From Cyanobacteria bacterium T3Sed10_344R1 (lineage in GTDB: Bacteria; Cyanobacteriota; Cyanobacteriia; Phormidesmidales; Phormidesmidaceae), in NCBI GenBank assembly GCA_003566335.1, contig PXDR01000145.1, positions 1 to 11,628 of the forward strand: 11,628 nt of DNA, written 5' to 3'. Position 1 is the first letter of the stretch, and every line of letters begins with the position of its first letter. Shown here one piece after another: positions 1-6,675 of the stretch. The notes beneath the pieces are model-generated. The model was not told the origin of the DNA, did no database searches, and worked only from the letters and a program-made list of their open reading frames with translations. A program made the position numbers and the translations under genes.

Positions 1-2
1 GG

Positions 3-74
3 TTCAACTTGCCGGTAAAACCACGTCAGGTCGCCGACGGACTGAGTGTGAGTTTGAATCTCCACGGGCTTTGA
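3..74 (+). CDS. possible 3' end of a gene entering from the left
   Basis: One forward frame is open from the window edge to a TGA at 72-74. It would give a 23-residue tail containing PVKPRQVADGLSVSLNLHGL, which alternates like a beta-strand C-terminus. Another frame is also open, to a TAG at 83-85, so the choice is weak. The tail would lie convergent to the desaturase, which fits the hairpin between them. No family can be named from so little sequence. Confidence 0.22.
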   Translation, partial: FNLPVKPRQVADGLSVSLNLHGL

Positions 75-223
75 CTCTCTGGTAGCAACAATCAGGGGGC
101 AACAATTCGAGCAGATTTAGACAAATCCCCCAGCAAAATCCCCCAGCAAAAGTACCCCAACACCCCTTCTGCCGGGTTGGCGGAAGGGGCGAGGGGAGAT
201 GACTTGACGCCGGGTTTGGGGAA
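75..223. other. intergenic gap with 13-bp tandem repeat and hairpin
   Basis: This gap lies downstream of the desaturase. It contains AAATCCCCCAGCA twice in exact tandem (123-135 and 136-148) and a strong hairpin at 163-189, listed separately. I see no gene or RNA signature in the rest. Confidence 0.6.
163..189 (-). terminator. terminator-like hairpin downstream of desC
   Basis: CCCCTTCTGCC (163-173) pairs with GGCGGAAGGGG (179-189) around a GGGTT loop. The stem is 11 bp with one non-Watson-Crick position. It lies 35 bp past the desaturase stop. No T-run follows directly on the minus strand (the next bases are TGTTGGGG), so it may be a 3' stabilising hairpin or a weak terminator rather than a classic intrinsic one. 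Confidence 0.4.
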
Positions 224-1078
224 CTAGCGCTGGTCAGCTTTGGGGCGAATCACCCGCTTAGCCAGACCCACTTTTTCTAGGGCTAGAATTGCCCACCAGG
301 TCATGTCGAGTTCCCACCAGCGTCGGGTGGCCGGGGCCACGTTGGGGAAGGCGTGGTGATTATTGTGCCAGCCTTCGCCGTAGGTCAGCAAAGCCGCCCA
401 CCACAGGTTCCGGGAGCCATCAGCCACTTCATAGCGTCGCCGACCGACTGCATGAGTGGCAGAGTTGATCAGCCAGGTGGTGTGCCACAGCACAACGGCC
501 CGGACAAACACACCGTAGATCACGAAGGACCAACCGCCTAGGGCATAAAGTGCGATCGCAACCGGCAGTTGTAGCAGCAAAAAGTAGCGATCAAGCCAGT
601 TGTAGTAGGGGTCGCGGGCGAGGTCTGGGGCAAATTTCTTGTAGACATTGCTGTCAAAGAACTGCTTTTGGGGATAGAAAATCCACAGCCAGTGACTCCA
701 CCAGAAGCCGCGACTGGCGGCATAGGGGTCATTGAACGGATCCTCGGCATGGAGGTGGTGCTGCCGGTGACCCGACACCCAAAAGATTGGCCCGCCCTGA
801 ATTGCGCCCGCCCCAATGGTGGCCAGGACGTACTCTAACCAGCGGGGAACATGCAAACTGCGATGGGTCAGCAGGCGGTGATAGCCCAGGCAGATGCCGA
901 TGCTGCCAAACAACCAGTGCAAAAAGACGGCAGCGCCCAAGGCCGACCAAGAGAAAAACCAGGGGGCTAGGAGTGCGATCGCATGGACAATCGCAAAAAA
1001 GGCCACAGGGGCAATATCTAGCTTGAGCTTTTCGCCAGAAGCCGGATTAGGGAAAGACCGAATCGCAGTCATGCTCAT
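224..1078 (-). CDS. desC: membrane fatty acid desaturase, delta-9 acyl-lipid type (DesC-like)
   Basis: A di-iron membrane desaturase of 284 aa, a usual length for cyanobacterial DesC and for bacterial acyl-CoA desaturases. The three histidine boxes that bind the iron pair are all present in order: HRLLTH at about residues 67-72, HRQHH at 104-108, and HNNHH at 238-242 within EGWHNNHH. Hydrophobic segments at roughly 23-65, 83-102 and 165-207 fit the four-helix membrane topology. In cyanobacteria this enzyme puts the first double bond into stearoyl chains of membrane lipids, using ferredoxin, and is the entry step to polyunsaturated lipids. The start is the ATG at 1078; a second ATG two codons on (1072) is equally possible, as neither has a good Shine-Dalgarno. 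It is divergent from a TetR-family gene, a common arrangement for regulated lipid enzymes. The family is secure; delta-9 specificity is inferred from length and boxes. Confidence 0.9.
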   Translation of the reverse strand: MSMTAIRSFPNPASGEKLKLDIAPVAFFAIVHAIALLAPWFFSWSALGAAVFLHWLFGSIGICLGYHRLLTHRSLHVPRWLEYVLATIGAGAIQGGPIFWVSGHRQHHLHAEDPFNDPYAASRGFWWSHWLWIFYPQKQFFDSNVYKKFAPDLARDPYYNWLDRYFLLLQLPVAIALYALGGWSFVIYGVFVRAVVLWHTTWLINSATHAVGRRRYEVADGSRNLWWAALLTYGEGWHNNHHAFPNVAPATRRWWELDMTWWAILALEKVGLAKRVIRPKADQR

Positions 1079-1283
1079 AAGGATTACAACCGGGTAAAGG
1101 TTTTAGACGTGAAACAGATTTAGACGTGAAACAGAAACGGGAAACGCTTAGATTTGACGCTTGCGAAACTTGCGGGCTGGAAACTTGCGGATCTGAAAAA
1201 AGTGTGATCGATTGGCGATTCCAGAGAAATCTAGGGAATGCTGGACGAGCGGGCTGCAGGGGAAGCGTTCCCTGAAATCGAGA

Positions 1284-1300
1284 TGCAAGTGTCGCTTGCA
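1284..1300. promoter_or_regulatory. operator-like palindrome O1, TGCAAG-N5-CTTGCA
   Basis: TGCAAG TGTCG CTTGCA has perfect 6-bp arms and a 5-bp centre, the size and symmetry expected of a TetR-family operator. It abuts the -35 side of the tetR promoter. An identical-arm copy follows 46 bp downstream, centre to centre. Confidence 0.65.
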
Positions 1301-1330
1301 ATTACACCCTAACAAGTCAGGGGTTAGAAT
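1301..1330 (+). promoter_or_regulatory. putative tetR promoter
   Basis: ATTACA (1301-1306, 4 of 6 to the -35 consensus), an 18-bp spacer, then TAGAAT (1325-1330, 5 of 6 to TATAAT). It lies exactly between the two palindromes: O1 ends at 1300 and O2 begins on the last base of the -10. A dimer at either site should block RNA polymerase. Confidence 0.5.
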
Positions 1331-1346
1331 GCAAGTAAAACTTGCA
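1330..1346. promoter_or_regulatory. operator-like palindrome O2, TGCAAG-N5-CTTGCA
   Basis: TGCAAG TAAAA CTTGCA has the same arms and 5-bp centre as O1. It starts on the last base of the -10 box and ends 5 bases before the ATG, so it covers the likely transcription start and the translation-initiation region of tetR. Confidence 0.65.
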
Positions 1347-1351
1347 AAAGA

Positions 1352-2614
1352 ATGTCTCCTCAACGTAAATCTGCCCGCCAACGCCTTGTCACAGCCGCGC
1401 TGAAACTCTTTACGGAGAGAGGAGTTGCGGAAACAACCACCCGCCAGATTGCCGATCTGGCCCAGGTGAATGAGGTGACGTTGTTTCGGCATTTTGGCAG
1501 CAAGCACGGCTTGCTCTTAGCCGTTATTGAAGAAGCTGAAGTCTTTACCCAACTGGGGCGAGTGCTGGGCCAGCAGGCCGAACAAGTCCAGGGGTTCGCC
1601 CCAGGGCTGCGGGCCTATGCCGACGGCTATCTCAGTGCCCTGGCCCAAATCCCTGAGTTTGTCCGCTCCCTAGTCGGAGAAGCCGGTCAGTACCCGGTCG
1701 AGAACCGCCAAGCCATTGGCCGCTGGCTGGCCCAGATGCAGAGCTACACCGCCCAGTACCTCTCCGCGATGATGGCCCGAGAACAGGTGGTCAGCCGCTT
1801 ACCCCCCGATCAGCTGGCGGGGTTAATCAACGTGCTGCTGTTGGGCTATTCCGTGATGGAGTTCACCACCGAGTTTCATCAACTGTGGCGCGATCGCAAC
1901 CACTTCATCGATTCCTTAGTGGACTGGTGCGTCCTGGTGGAATCAGAGACGGACACCCCAGCCGCAACCAGCAGCGCCCTCACCACCCAAACCCGGTCAA
2001 CGGCGGTGATGGATCTGCCAAGCCCCCTGGTGCGAACCCTGCTGCAACAGGCTCGCCGCTCCAGCCTCCAAGACTATGCCCTGATGTATGTCTTGTTTGG
2101 GGCTGGCCTCAGCCCGAACGAAGTGGCCCAACTCACCCGCATTCACTCCATCCGCGATAACCAGCAGCACCTGCTGCAAATTCCGGGACAGCGCCCCCGC
2201 CAGGTGCCGCTGAATCAGTGGATTATGGGCTATCGCTACGGTTCCTACACCAAAAACCCCCTGACCCAGTGGCTCAAAAGCCGCAAAGATGACCACCCGG
2301 CCCTGTTTCTGGCCCCCGGCACGCAAGCCGCCGCCAGCCCGACCCAGATTCGCCAGACCTGGCAAACCCTGACTGCAAGCGTAACCACACCATCGGGCCA
2401 GCCGCCCCAGATTGAACAAGCCCAGCACACTTGGCGGGTTGAAATGTTGATGCGCGGCATGACCCTAGACGGGTTAGCCCTCCTCAGCGGCTGCACCCCG
2501 AACCACCTGCAACCCTACGCCCAGCGTGCCCAGGAAAAAGCCGCCCTAGAGCAAGCCATCCGCCTCGATCACCGCCCCTATAAAGACCCGTCAGTTAACC
2601 CCAACTTGAACTAA
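1352..2614 (+). CDS. TetR-family regulator fused to a degenerate tyrosine-recombinase-like domain
   Basis: The protein has 420 aa; ordinary TetR proteins have about 190-220. Residues 1-200 are a complete TetR regulator. The DNA-binding helix-turn-helix is TTRQIADLAQVNEVTLFRHF at about 29-48, followed by GSKHGLL and a helical ligand/dimer region to about 198. Residues 200-224 form a Thr/Ser/Ala linker. Residues 225-395 resemble the catalytic fold of phage-type integrases. DYALMYVLFGAGLSPNEVAQL (241-261) matches box I, LQIPGQRPRQVPL (275-287) the beta-hairpin, and HTWRVEMLMRGMTLDGLALL followed by SGC (359-381) and Y389 matches box II. The catalytic set is lost: box I Arg is Ser254, the hairpin Lys is absent, HxxR reads EQAQ (355-358), and the late His is Cys381; only the Tyr remains. 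Cleavage is therefore unlikely, and a DNA-binding or dimerisation role is inferred. The ATG at 1352 has AAAAG just upstream. Two palindromes over its promoter suggest autoregulation; the divergent desaturase is a plausible target. Confidence 0.85.
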   Translation: MSPQRKSARQRLVTAALKLFTERGVAETTTRQIADLAQVNEVTLFRHFGSKHGLLLAVIEEAEVFTQLGRVLGQQAEQVQGFAPGLRAYADGYLSALAQIPEFVRSLVGEAGQYPVENRQAIGRWLAQMQSYTAQYLSAMMAREQVVSRLPPDQLAGLINVLLLGYSVMEFTTEFHQLWRDRNHFIDSLVDWCVLVESETDTPAATSSALTTQTRSTAVMDLPSPLVRTLLQQARRSSLQDYALMYVLFGAGLSPNEVAQLTRIHSIRDNQQHLLQIPGQRPRQVPLNQWIMGYRYGSYTKNPLTQWLKSRKDDHPALFLAPGTQAAASPTQIRQTWQTLTASVTTPSGQPPQIEQAQHTWRVEMLMRGMTLDGLALLSGCTPNHLQPYAQRAQEKAALEQAIRLDHRPYKDPSVNPNLN

Positions 2615-2653
2615 TCTCCCTGGCCGCTCTCTCTGGCCGCTCTCCCTGGCCGC
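2615..2653. repeat. 13-bp tandem repeat, three copies
   Basis: TCTCCCTGGCCGC (2615-2627), TCTCTCTGGCCGC (2628-2640) and TCTCCCTGGCCGC (2641-2653). The array starts on the base after the tetR stop codon and ends just before the symporter terminator. One base differs in the middle copy. Confidence 0.9.
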
Positions 2654-2656
2654 TAT

Positions 2657-2682
2657 AAAAAAAGCACCCCGGTTGGGGTGCT
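2657..2682 (-). terminator. intrinsic terminator of the symporter gene
   Basis: On the minus strand AGCACCCC pairs perfectly with GGGGTGCT around a 4-base loop (2682-2663) and runs into seven T (2663-2657). It lies 36 bp after the symporter stop. On the plus strand the hairpin is not followed by T, so it should not terminate tetR by the same mechanism. Confidence 0.85.
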
Positions 2683-2717
2683 GAGCTAAACCTAAGTGAA
2701 AGAGACCTTACTGTCGC

Positions 2718-4232
2718 CTACACCTGCATTTGCTGCTGACGTTCAGCGAAGGTAGGCATCTGGCCTCGGTTCAAGCGCTTCATGTAGCCATTGAGATCCC
2801 GAGCCACATCACCTGCCAAGAAGTAAGCGCCGAACAGGTTGGGGAAGGCCATGGCCAGCAACATGCCGTCGCTGAAGTCAATCACTGAAGCTGGGTTGGC
2901 AATCGAGCCAATGAAGATCGCCATTAAGAACAGCACCTTGTAGATAATCAAGCTGCGATCGCCAAACAGGTAACCCCAAGACCGCTCGCCGTAATATCCC
3001 CAAGAAATCATGGTGGAGAAGGCGAAGAAAAACACCGAAATCGCCAGCAGGGCCGGGAACCAGCCAATCACCGTGCCATAGGCCACGGAGGTCAACTCAG
3101 CCCCACCCAACTCCGCAAATTCGGGGTTGGCATAAACGCCGGTGATCACAATCACCAGGGCAGTCATGTTGCAGACCACGATGGTGTCGATGAACGGCTC
3201 TAGCAGCGCCACGATGCCTTCGCGCACCGGTTCTTCGGTTCGAGCTGCTGAGTGGGCGATCGCAGCCGAGCCAATCCCGGCCTCGTTAGAGAACGCCGAC
3301 CGCCGGAAGCCCTGAACCATCACCCCAACAAAACCACCGCCAACCGCTTCTGGGCTAAAGGCTTGGGAGAAAATAGTGCCAAAGGCCGCCGGGATTTCGG
3401 TCACATTGACTAGCAAAATCCACAGAGAAGCCGCCACGTAGACTAGGCACATCACCGGCACAATTGTGCCAGCCACCATACCGATCCGCTGAATGCCGCC
3501 AATAATCACCAGGGCAACCAGGGTGACCAGAATCAGACCGTAGAGCCAGCCCGGGATGTCGATCACGTTAGAGACCGCGCCAAAGGACTGGTTGGACTGG
3601 AACATGCTGGCCCCGCCAAAGGTGCCGCAAATCGCCAAAAAGCAAAACATGATCGACAGCACCTTACCCAAGGTGGCCTGACCTTTTTCGGCCAAGCCCT
3701 CAGCTAGGTAGTGCATCGGCCCACCGGAAATGGTGCCGTCCGGCTTGACAGTGCGATACTTCTGACCCAAGGTGCATTCGACAAACTTGCTGCTCATGCC
3801 GAAGAATCCGCCCAGGGTCATCCACAGGGTTGCCCCTGGGCCGCCCAGGGTAATTGCGATCGCAACCCCGGCAATATTCCCCAGGCCGACCGTGGCGGAT
3901 AGCGCTGCCGACAGCGCCTGGAAGTGAGAAACCTCACCTTCTTCTGCCGGGTCGTCATACCGCCCCCGCACCACGTCAATCGCGTGTTTAAAGGCTCGGA
4001 GGTTAATGAAGCCCATCCGCAAGGTGAAAAAGACGGCTCCGCCAATCAGCCACAGCACGATTAGCGGGAAACCCGCAACTTCAAAAAACAGAACATCAAA
4101 AATGTAGCCCACAAACGTTGAGAAGCCTGCATCTAAGCTCGCGACAAAACCGCCGCCTTCAGCTTCTTCCTGGGCGAGGGCCACGCCGGGCAGCGCCAGA
4201 AATAATAGAGTATAGAGCCAGATTTTTTTCAT
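2718..4232 (-). CDS. alanine/glycine:cation symporter, AGCS family
   Basis: A 504-aa inner-membrane transporter that moves alanine or glycine with Na+ (family knowledge; the substrate cannot be read from sequence). Family motifs are clear: SATVGLGNIAGVAIAITLGG at about 112-131 and QGFRRSAFSNEAGIGSAAIA at about 307-326, the latter being the AGCS signature. About ten hydrophobic segments follow from residue 50. The N-terminus MKKIWLYTLLFLALPGVALA looks like a cleavable signal peptide followed by an acidic stretch. The start is taken as the ATG at 4232, because GAGG (4240-4237) lies 4 bases ahead of it; the in-frame GTG at 4235 would leave only one base. Upstream there is TTGACT (4297-4292) and TAGATA (4271-4266), but their spacing of 20 bp is long. 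It has its own leader and terminator, so it is probably monocistronic. Confidence 0.92.
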   Translation of the reverse strand: MKKIWLYTLLFLALPGVALAQEEAEGGGFVASLDAGFSTFVGYIFDVLFFEVAGFPLIVLWLIGGAVFFTLRMGFINLRAFKHAIDVVRGRYDDPAEEGEVSHFQALSAALSATVGLGNIAGVAIAITLGGPGATLWMTLGGFFGMSSKFVECTLGQKYRTVKPDGTISGGPMHYLAEGLAEKGQATLGKVLSIMFCFLAICGTFGGASMFQSNQSFGAVSNVIDIPGWLYGLILVTLVALVIIGGIQRIGMVAGTIVPVMCLVYVAASLWILLVNVTEIPAAFGTIFSQAFSPEAVGGGFVGVMVQGFRRSAFSNEAGIGSAAIAHSAARTEEPVREGIVALLEPFIDTIVVCNMTALVIVITGVYANPEFAELGGAELTSVAYGTVIGWFPALLAISVFFFAFSTMISWGYYGERSWGYLFGDRSLIIYKVLFLMAIFIGSIANPASVIDFSDGMLLAMAFPNLFGAYFLAGDVARDLNGYMKRLNRGQMPTFAERQQQMQV

Positions 4233-4378
4233 CACACCTCATCAAGACCTGCCTATTCAACTAACTATCTAACCTACAAAACCTTCTCCAAAGTCAATGT
4301 TCTTCTCAAACATTTAACCGATTTCTTAAACAATTATTTCTTAATCTACAGGGGTTTCTATTGTTCTGTAATATACCT
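4233..4378. promoter_or_regulatory. AT-rich leader of the symporter gene
   Basis: This stretch of 146 bp is richer in A and T than the flanking genes. On the minus strand it carries a possible promoter with TTGACT and TAGATA (20-bp spacer). The 9-mer ATTTCTTAA occurs twice on the plus strand (4321-4329 and 4336-4344), 15 bp apart. No terminator is visible for the NACHT gene here, so read-through into the symporter remains possible. Confidence 0.35.
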
Positions 4379-6601
4379 CTAATGATTTTCAGGGCGGGTT
4401 GGGGTCGGGGCTGGCCCGAGCTGTGGGTCTGCCGGAGCCGCTCCTGTGGCAGCGGCTGGCGGGGCCAGCATCCCTGGATTCATGGGGTCTAACGCCGACA
4501 TATTTACTGTCACATCCAGCAAGTGTTGTTCAATCTCTGACCAGATCGGCAGAGCCACCTGCACCGCCGCCTGACGGCATTGCACCAGCAGATAACTCCC
4601 CCCCAGATAATGTTCTAGGGCCGTTAATTCTGCCCCCTCAAAGTTAAGAGTGTGGGCTTCAAGTTGTAGCGCCTGTAGCCAGAGGCGATAGATATAGCCG
4701 CGACACAATCGCTGGGGAAATCGGCCCGGATTTCGCTGCTGGACTTTGAGCTTAAATGCCTTGAGGCGGGCAATCAAGCTGGTTAAAGAGAGGCTGCCAA
4801 AAATTCCCAGCTGATCAAATTTAGTGGCAAGATCTACGGCTAAATCCACCATTAGCCCTAAGTCCAACGCCCGTACCAGGGTAAAGTCTAGGGCTTGGCC
4901 CAGGGGGATGCGATCGTCTAGAGCGAGGGCAAACTGCCGCAGGTGGCGGGCATCCACCCGGGTTTGACTGCGGGCGCGATTTGGCCCAAAGGCGCGGGTC
5001 AGCTCTAGGGCTAACAGCAGGGCTAGGGCGCGTTTAACCGCAGGTTGGTAAGTGGTTTGGGTGCCTAAGGTCACCTGGTTGGCCCAGGCCAGAAAGCGCC
5101 AGACCTTGGGCGGCATCACGTGGGGTTGGGCGGCTTGGCGGAGCTGCTGCTCAATGTGCAGCAGCAGGTGATTGGCCGGGCGCAGTCCGGCAATATTGAG
5201 GAAGACTTCGTGCCAGTGGCTGTCGTGGAGCGACTGGTGCAGTAGTGACCTGAGATCCACTTGGTTGTCCACCACATAGAGGGCGGTCAAAAATTCTTGA
5301 ATGGCCAAATGGGAAAAGGAATACACCCCCTCGGCCCGCTCCACCAGCACCCCATGTTGGGATTCAATCAGCTTCAGCACGGTGTCGCCATCAATTTGCT
5401 CCGCCTGGGGCAGCATGTCGGCGAGCACCTGCTCAATTTGCGCCGCCAGCTCTCGTCGGCTCAAAAACAGCCGGTTTTGGCAGAAGCTGCGATATGCGAT
5501 CGCAGCCAACAGCAGCTCCTTCCGCTTGGTATCCAGGCCGTGATAGAGCGACGCTTGGGGAATCCCCTTTTCCCCGGCCCATTCCTCTAACAGCACCCGC
5601 AGCGCTTTTTCGTACAGGGTGGTGCGGGTGGTGGGAAACTGCCCCGCCTTTTGGTATAGCAAACAGGCCAGGGTGAGCAACAGCGGGGTTTGGGCTAGTT
5701 CCCGCGTTGCCTGGTAATCACTGCGGGTCAGCTTTTGCCAGCAGTCCTCCGCCTGCTGGGGGGCATCGGCAAACCAACAGTCCATAAACCGCTGAATTTG
5801 ACTGGGGCTAAACTCCGCCAGGGTGACATCGGTAAATCGGCGCAGATTATGGCGATAGACCGAGCTGCGGCAAGAAATAATAAAGCGATTGCCCTGGTGG
5901 CGATCGACAAAGTTTTGGGTCTCTTGCAGCACCCAGGTCAGCAGTTCCGGCGGCACCTCATCCAAACCATCCAGCAGCACCAGCAGCCGACCTTGGCGCA
6001 GGGCCGTGGTGGTAAAGCCCTCGGCATCGGGAAAGCCGCAGGTATCAAACTCTTGGGTGATCAGGCGCGTCAGATTGATCTTGGGCGACTGAAACCGCTT
6101 CAGCTCAATGAAAACCGGAATGCATTCATGGTCAAAGCTGAGGCTCTCTGGGCCAGGCTGACTGCGTTGCAGCGCCTCTAGGCCCACCTTGCGCAAAAAG
6201 GTAGATTTGCCGCTACCTGGCCCCCCCAGCACCGCCAAAAACTGGGCCTCATTGGCCACCTGAATGCTGTCCAGCCGCTGGCTAGCGCTGGGCTGAAAGC
6301 TGCGGCGACCTCCTTGGCGATAGCGGGCCTCTAGGGCTTCAACGGTGTCAAAGCTGAGGGAGCCAAAATCATCCAGGAACTGGGCCGAGATATAGAGCGT
6401 ATCGAGGGGAATGGGCTGGCGCATCCCCAGCACCTTGAGGTTGCCGTGGCGCTCGACATAGCGGTCTGCATACTGCCGAGACACCTGGAAAATCGCCTGC
6501 TGCAGGCTCTGGTTAAACCGGCTAAAGGCTTTGCCTCGGTTGCTCCAGAGGGAGGTAAAGACCAGCCAAGCGACGTTACCGACGAGTTCTGTCCCTGCCA
6601 T
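4379..6601 (-). CDS. NACHT-domain STAND NTPase, cyanobacterial type
   Basis: A 740-aa P-loop NTPase of the NACHT clade. An N-terminal helical region (1-115) precedes the core: Walker A GGPGSGKST at 126-134, Walker B RLLVLLDGLDE at 205-215, sensor-1-like RFIISCRSS at 239-247, then PLLLTLACLLY and LEEWAGEKG of the following helical/winged-helix part (306-346). The C-terminal half (about 440-700) is all helical. It ends in LEHYLGGSYLLVQCRQAAVQ and W-x-x-I-E-x-x-L, a tail that recurs in cyanobacterial NACHT proteins. A Pro/Ala-rich stretch closes the protein. I see no separate effector domain (no TIR, nuclease, peptidase or TPR). Family members act as nucleotide-driven switches; some bacterial ones are anti-phage proteins. 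Function here is not known. The ATG at 6601 has AGGAG 4 bases upstream. It starts 74 bp after sepF on the same strand with no terminator seen between, so co-transcription is likely. Confidence 0.88.
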   Translation of the reverse strand: MAGTELVGNVAWLVFTSLWSNRGKAFSRFNQSLQQAIFQVSRQYADRYVERHGNLKVLGMRQPIPLDTLYISAQFLDDFGSLSFDTVEALEARYRQGGRRSFQPSASQRLDSIQVANEAQFLAVLGGPGSGKSTFLRKVGLEALQRSQPGPESLSFDHECIPVFIELKRFQSPKINLTRLITQEFDTCGFPDAEGFTTTALRQGRLLVLLDGLDEVPPELLTWVLQETQNFVDRHQGNRFIISCRSSVYRHNLRRFTDVTLAEFSPSQIQRFMDCWFADAPQQAEDCWQKLTRSDYQATRELAQTPLLLTLACLLYQKAGQFPTTRTTLYEKALRVLLEEWAGEKGIPQASLYHGLDTKRKELLLAAIAYRSFCQNRLFLSRRELAAQIEQVLADMLPQAEQIDGDTVLKLIESQHGVLVERAEGVYSFSHLAIQEFLTALYVVDNQVDLRSLLHQSLHDSHWHEVFLNIAGLRPANHLLLHIEQQLRQAAQPHVMPPKVWRFLAWANQVTLGTQTTYQPAVKRALALLLALELTRAFGPNRARSQTRVDARHLRQFALALDDRIPLGQALDFTLVRALDLGLMVDLAVDLATKFDQLGIFGSLSLTSLIARLKAFKLKVQQRNPGRFPQRLCRGYIYRLWLQALQLEAHTLNFEGAELTALEHYLGGSYLLVQCRQAAVQVALPIWSEIEQHLLDVTVNMSALDPMNPGMLAPPAAATGAAPADPQLGPAPTPTRPENH

Positions 6602-6675
6602 GCTGCTCCTGCTAGTTTGTTCCTGCCGGTTGGTCTGGCCATTGTGGGTCTGGCCGATTTGGGGCTGGGTTAGGA

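Larger units (their letters stand above)
1079..1351. promoter_or_regulatory. divergent desC/tetR control region
   Basis: This gap separates two divergent genes and is full of repeated elements. A 17-bp perfect tandem repeat, TTTAGACGTGAAACAGA, lies at 1102-1118 and 1119-1135 on the desC side. Three direct copies of CTTGCG lie at 1160-1165, 1169-1174 and 1184-1189; the last two are inside an 11-bp repeat GAAACTTGCGG spaced 15 bp apart. GGGAA-GCG-TTCCC lies at 1260-1272. Two 17-bp palindromes sit next to tetR and are listed separately. I could not pick a convincing sigma-70 promoter for desC. Confidence 0.7.

Noticed and set aside
1148..1507. A 119-codon minus-strand frame overlapping the tetR start and control region.
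   Set aside because: It overlaps the TetR helix-turn-helix coding region and the operators, and its product looks like random translation.
1352..2614. An active integrase or a mobile element carrying its own recombinase.
   Set aside because: The integrase-like half lacks the catalytic Arg, Lys and His residues and is fused to a TetR domain. There are no attachment-site repeats around it.
2663..2682. Terminator for the plus-strand tetR gene.
   Set aside because: The hairpin is followed by GAGC, not T, on the plus strand. The T-run lies on the minus-strand side, so it serves the symporter gene.
4313..4347. Pho-box-like repeats (TTTAACCG, CTTAAACA, CTTAATCT) upstream of the symporter.
   Set aside because: The starts are 12 and 15 bp apart; cyanobacterial Pho boxes need about 11-bp spacing. 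The matches are easily explained by AT-rich sequence.
5735..6181. A 148-codon open frame on the plus strand opposite the NACHT gene.
   Set aside because: It lies wholly antisense to the NACHT core with the Walker motifs. Its product has no recognisable features and it has no ribosome site.
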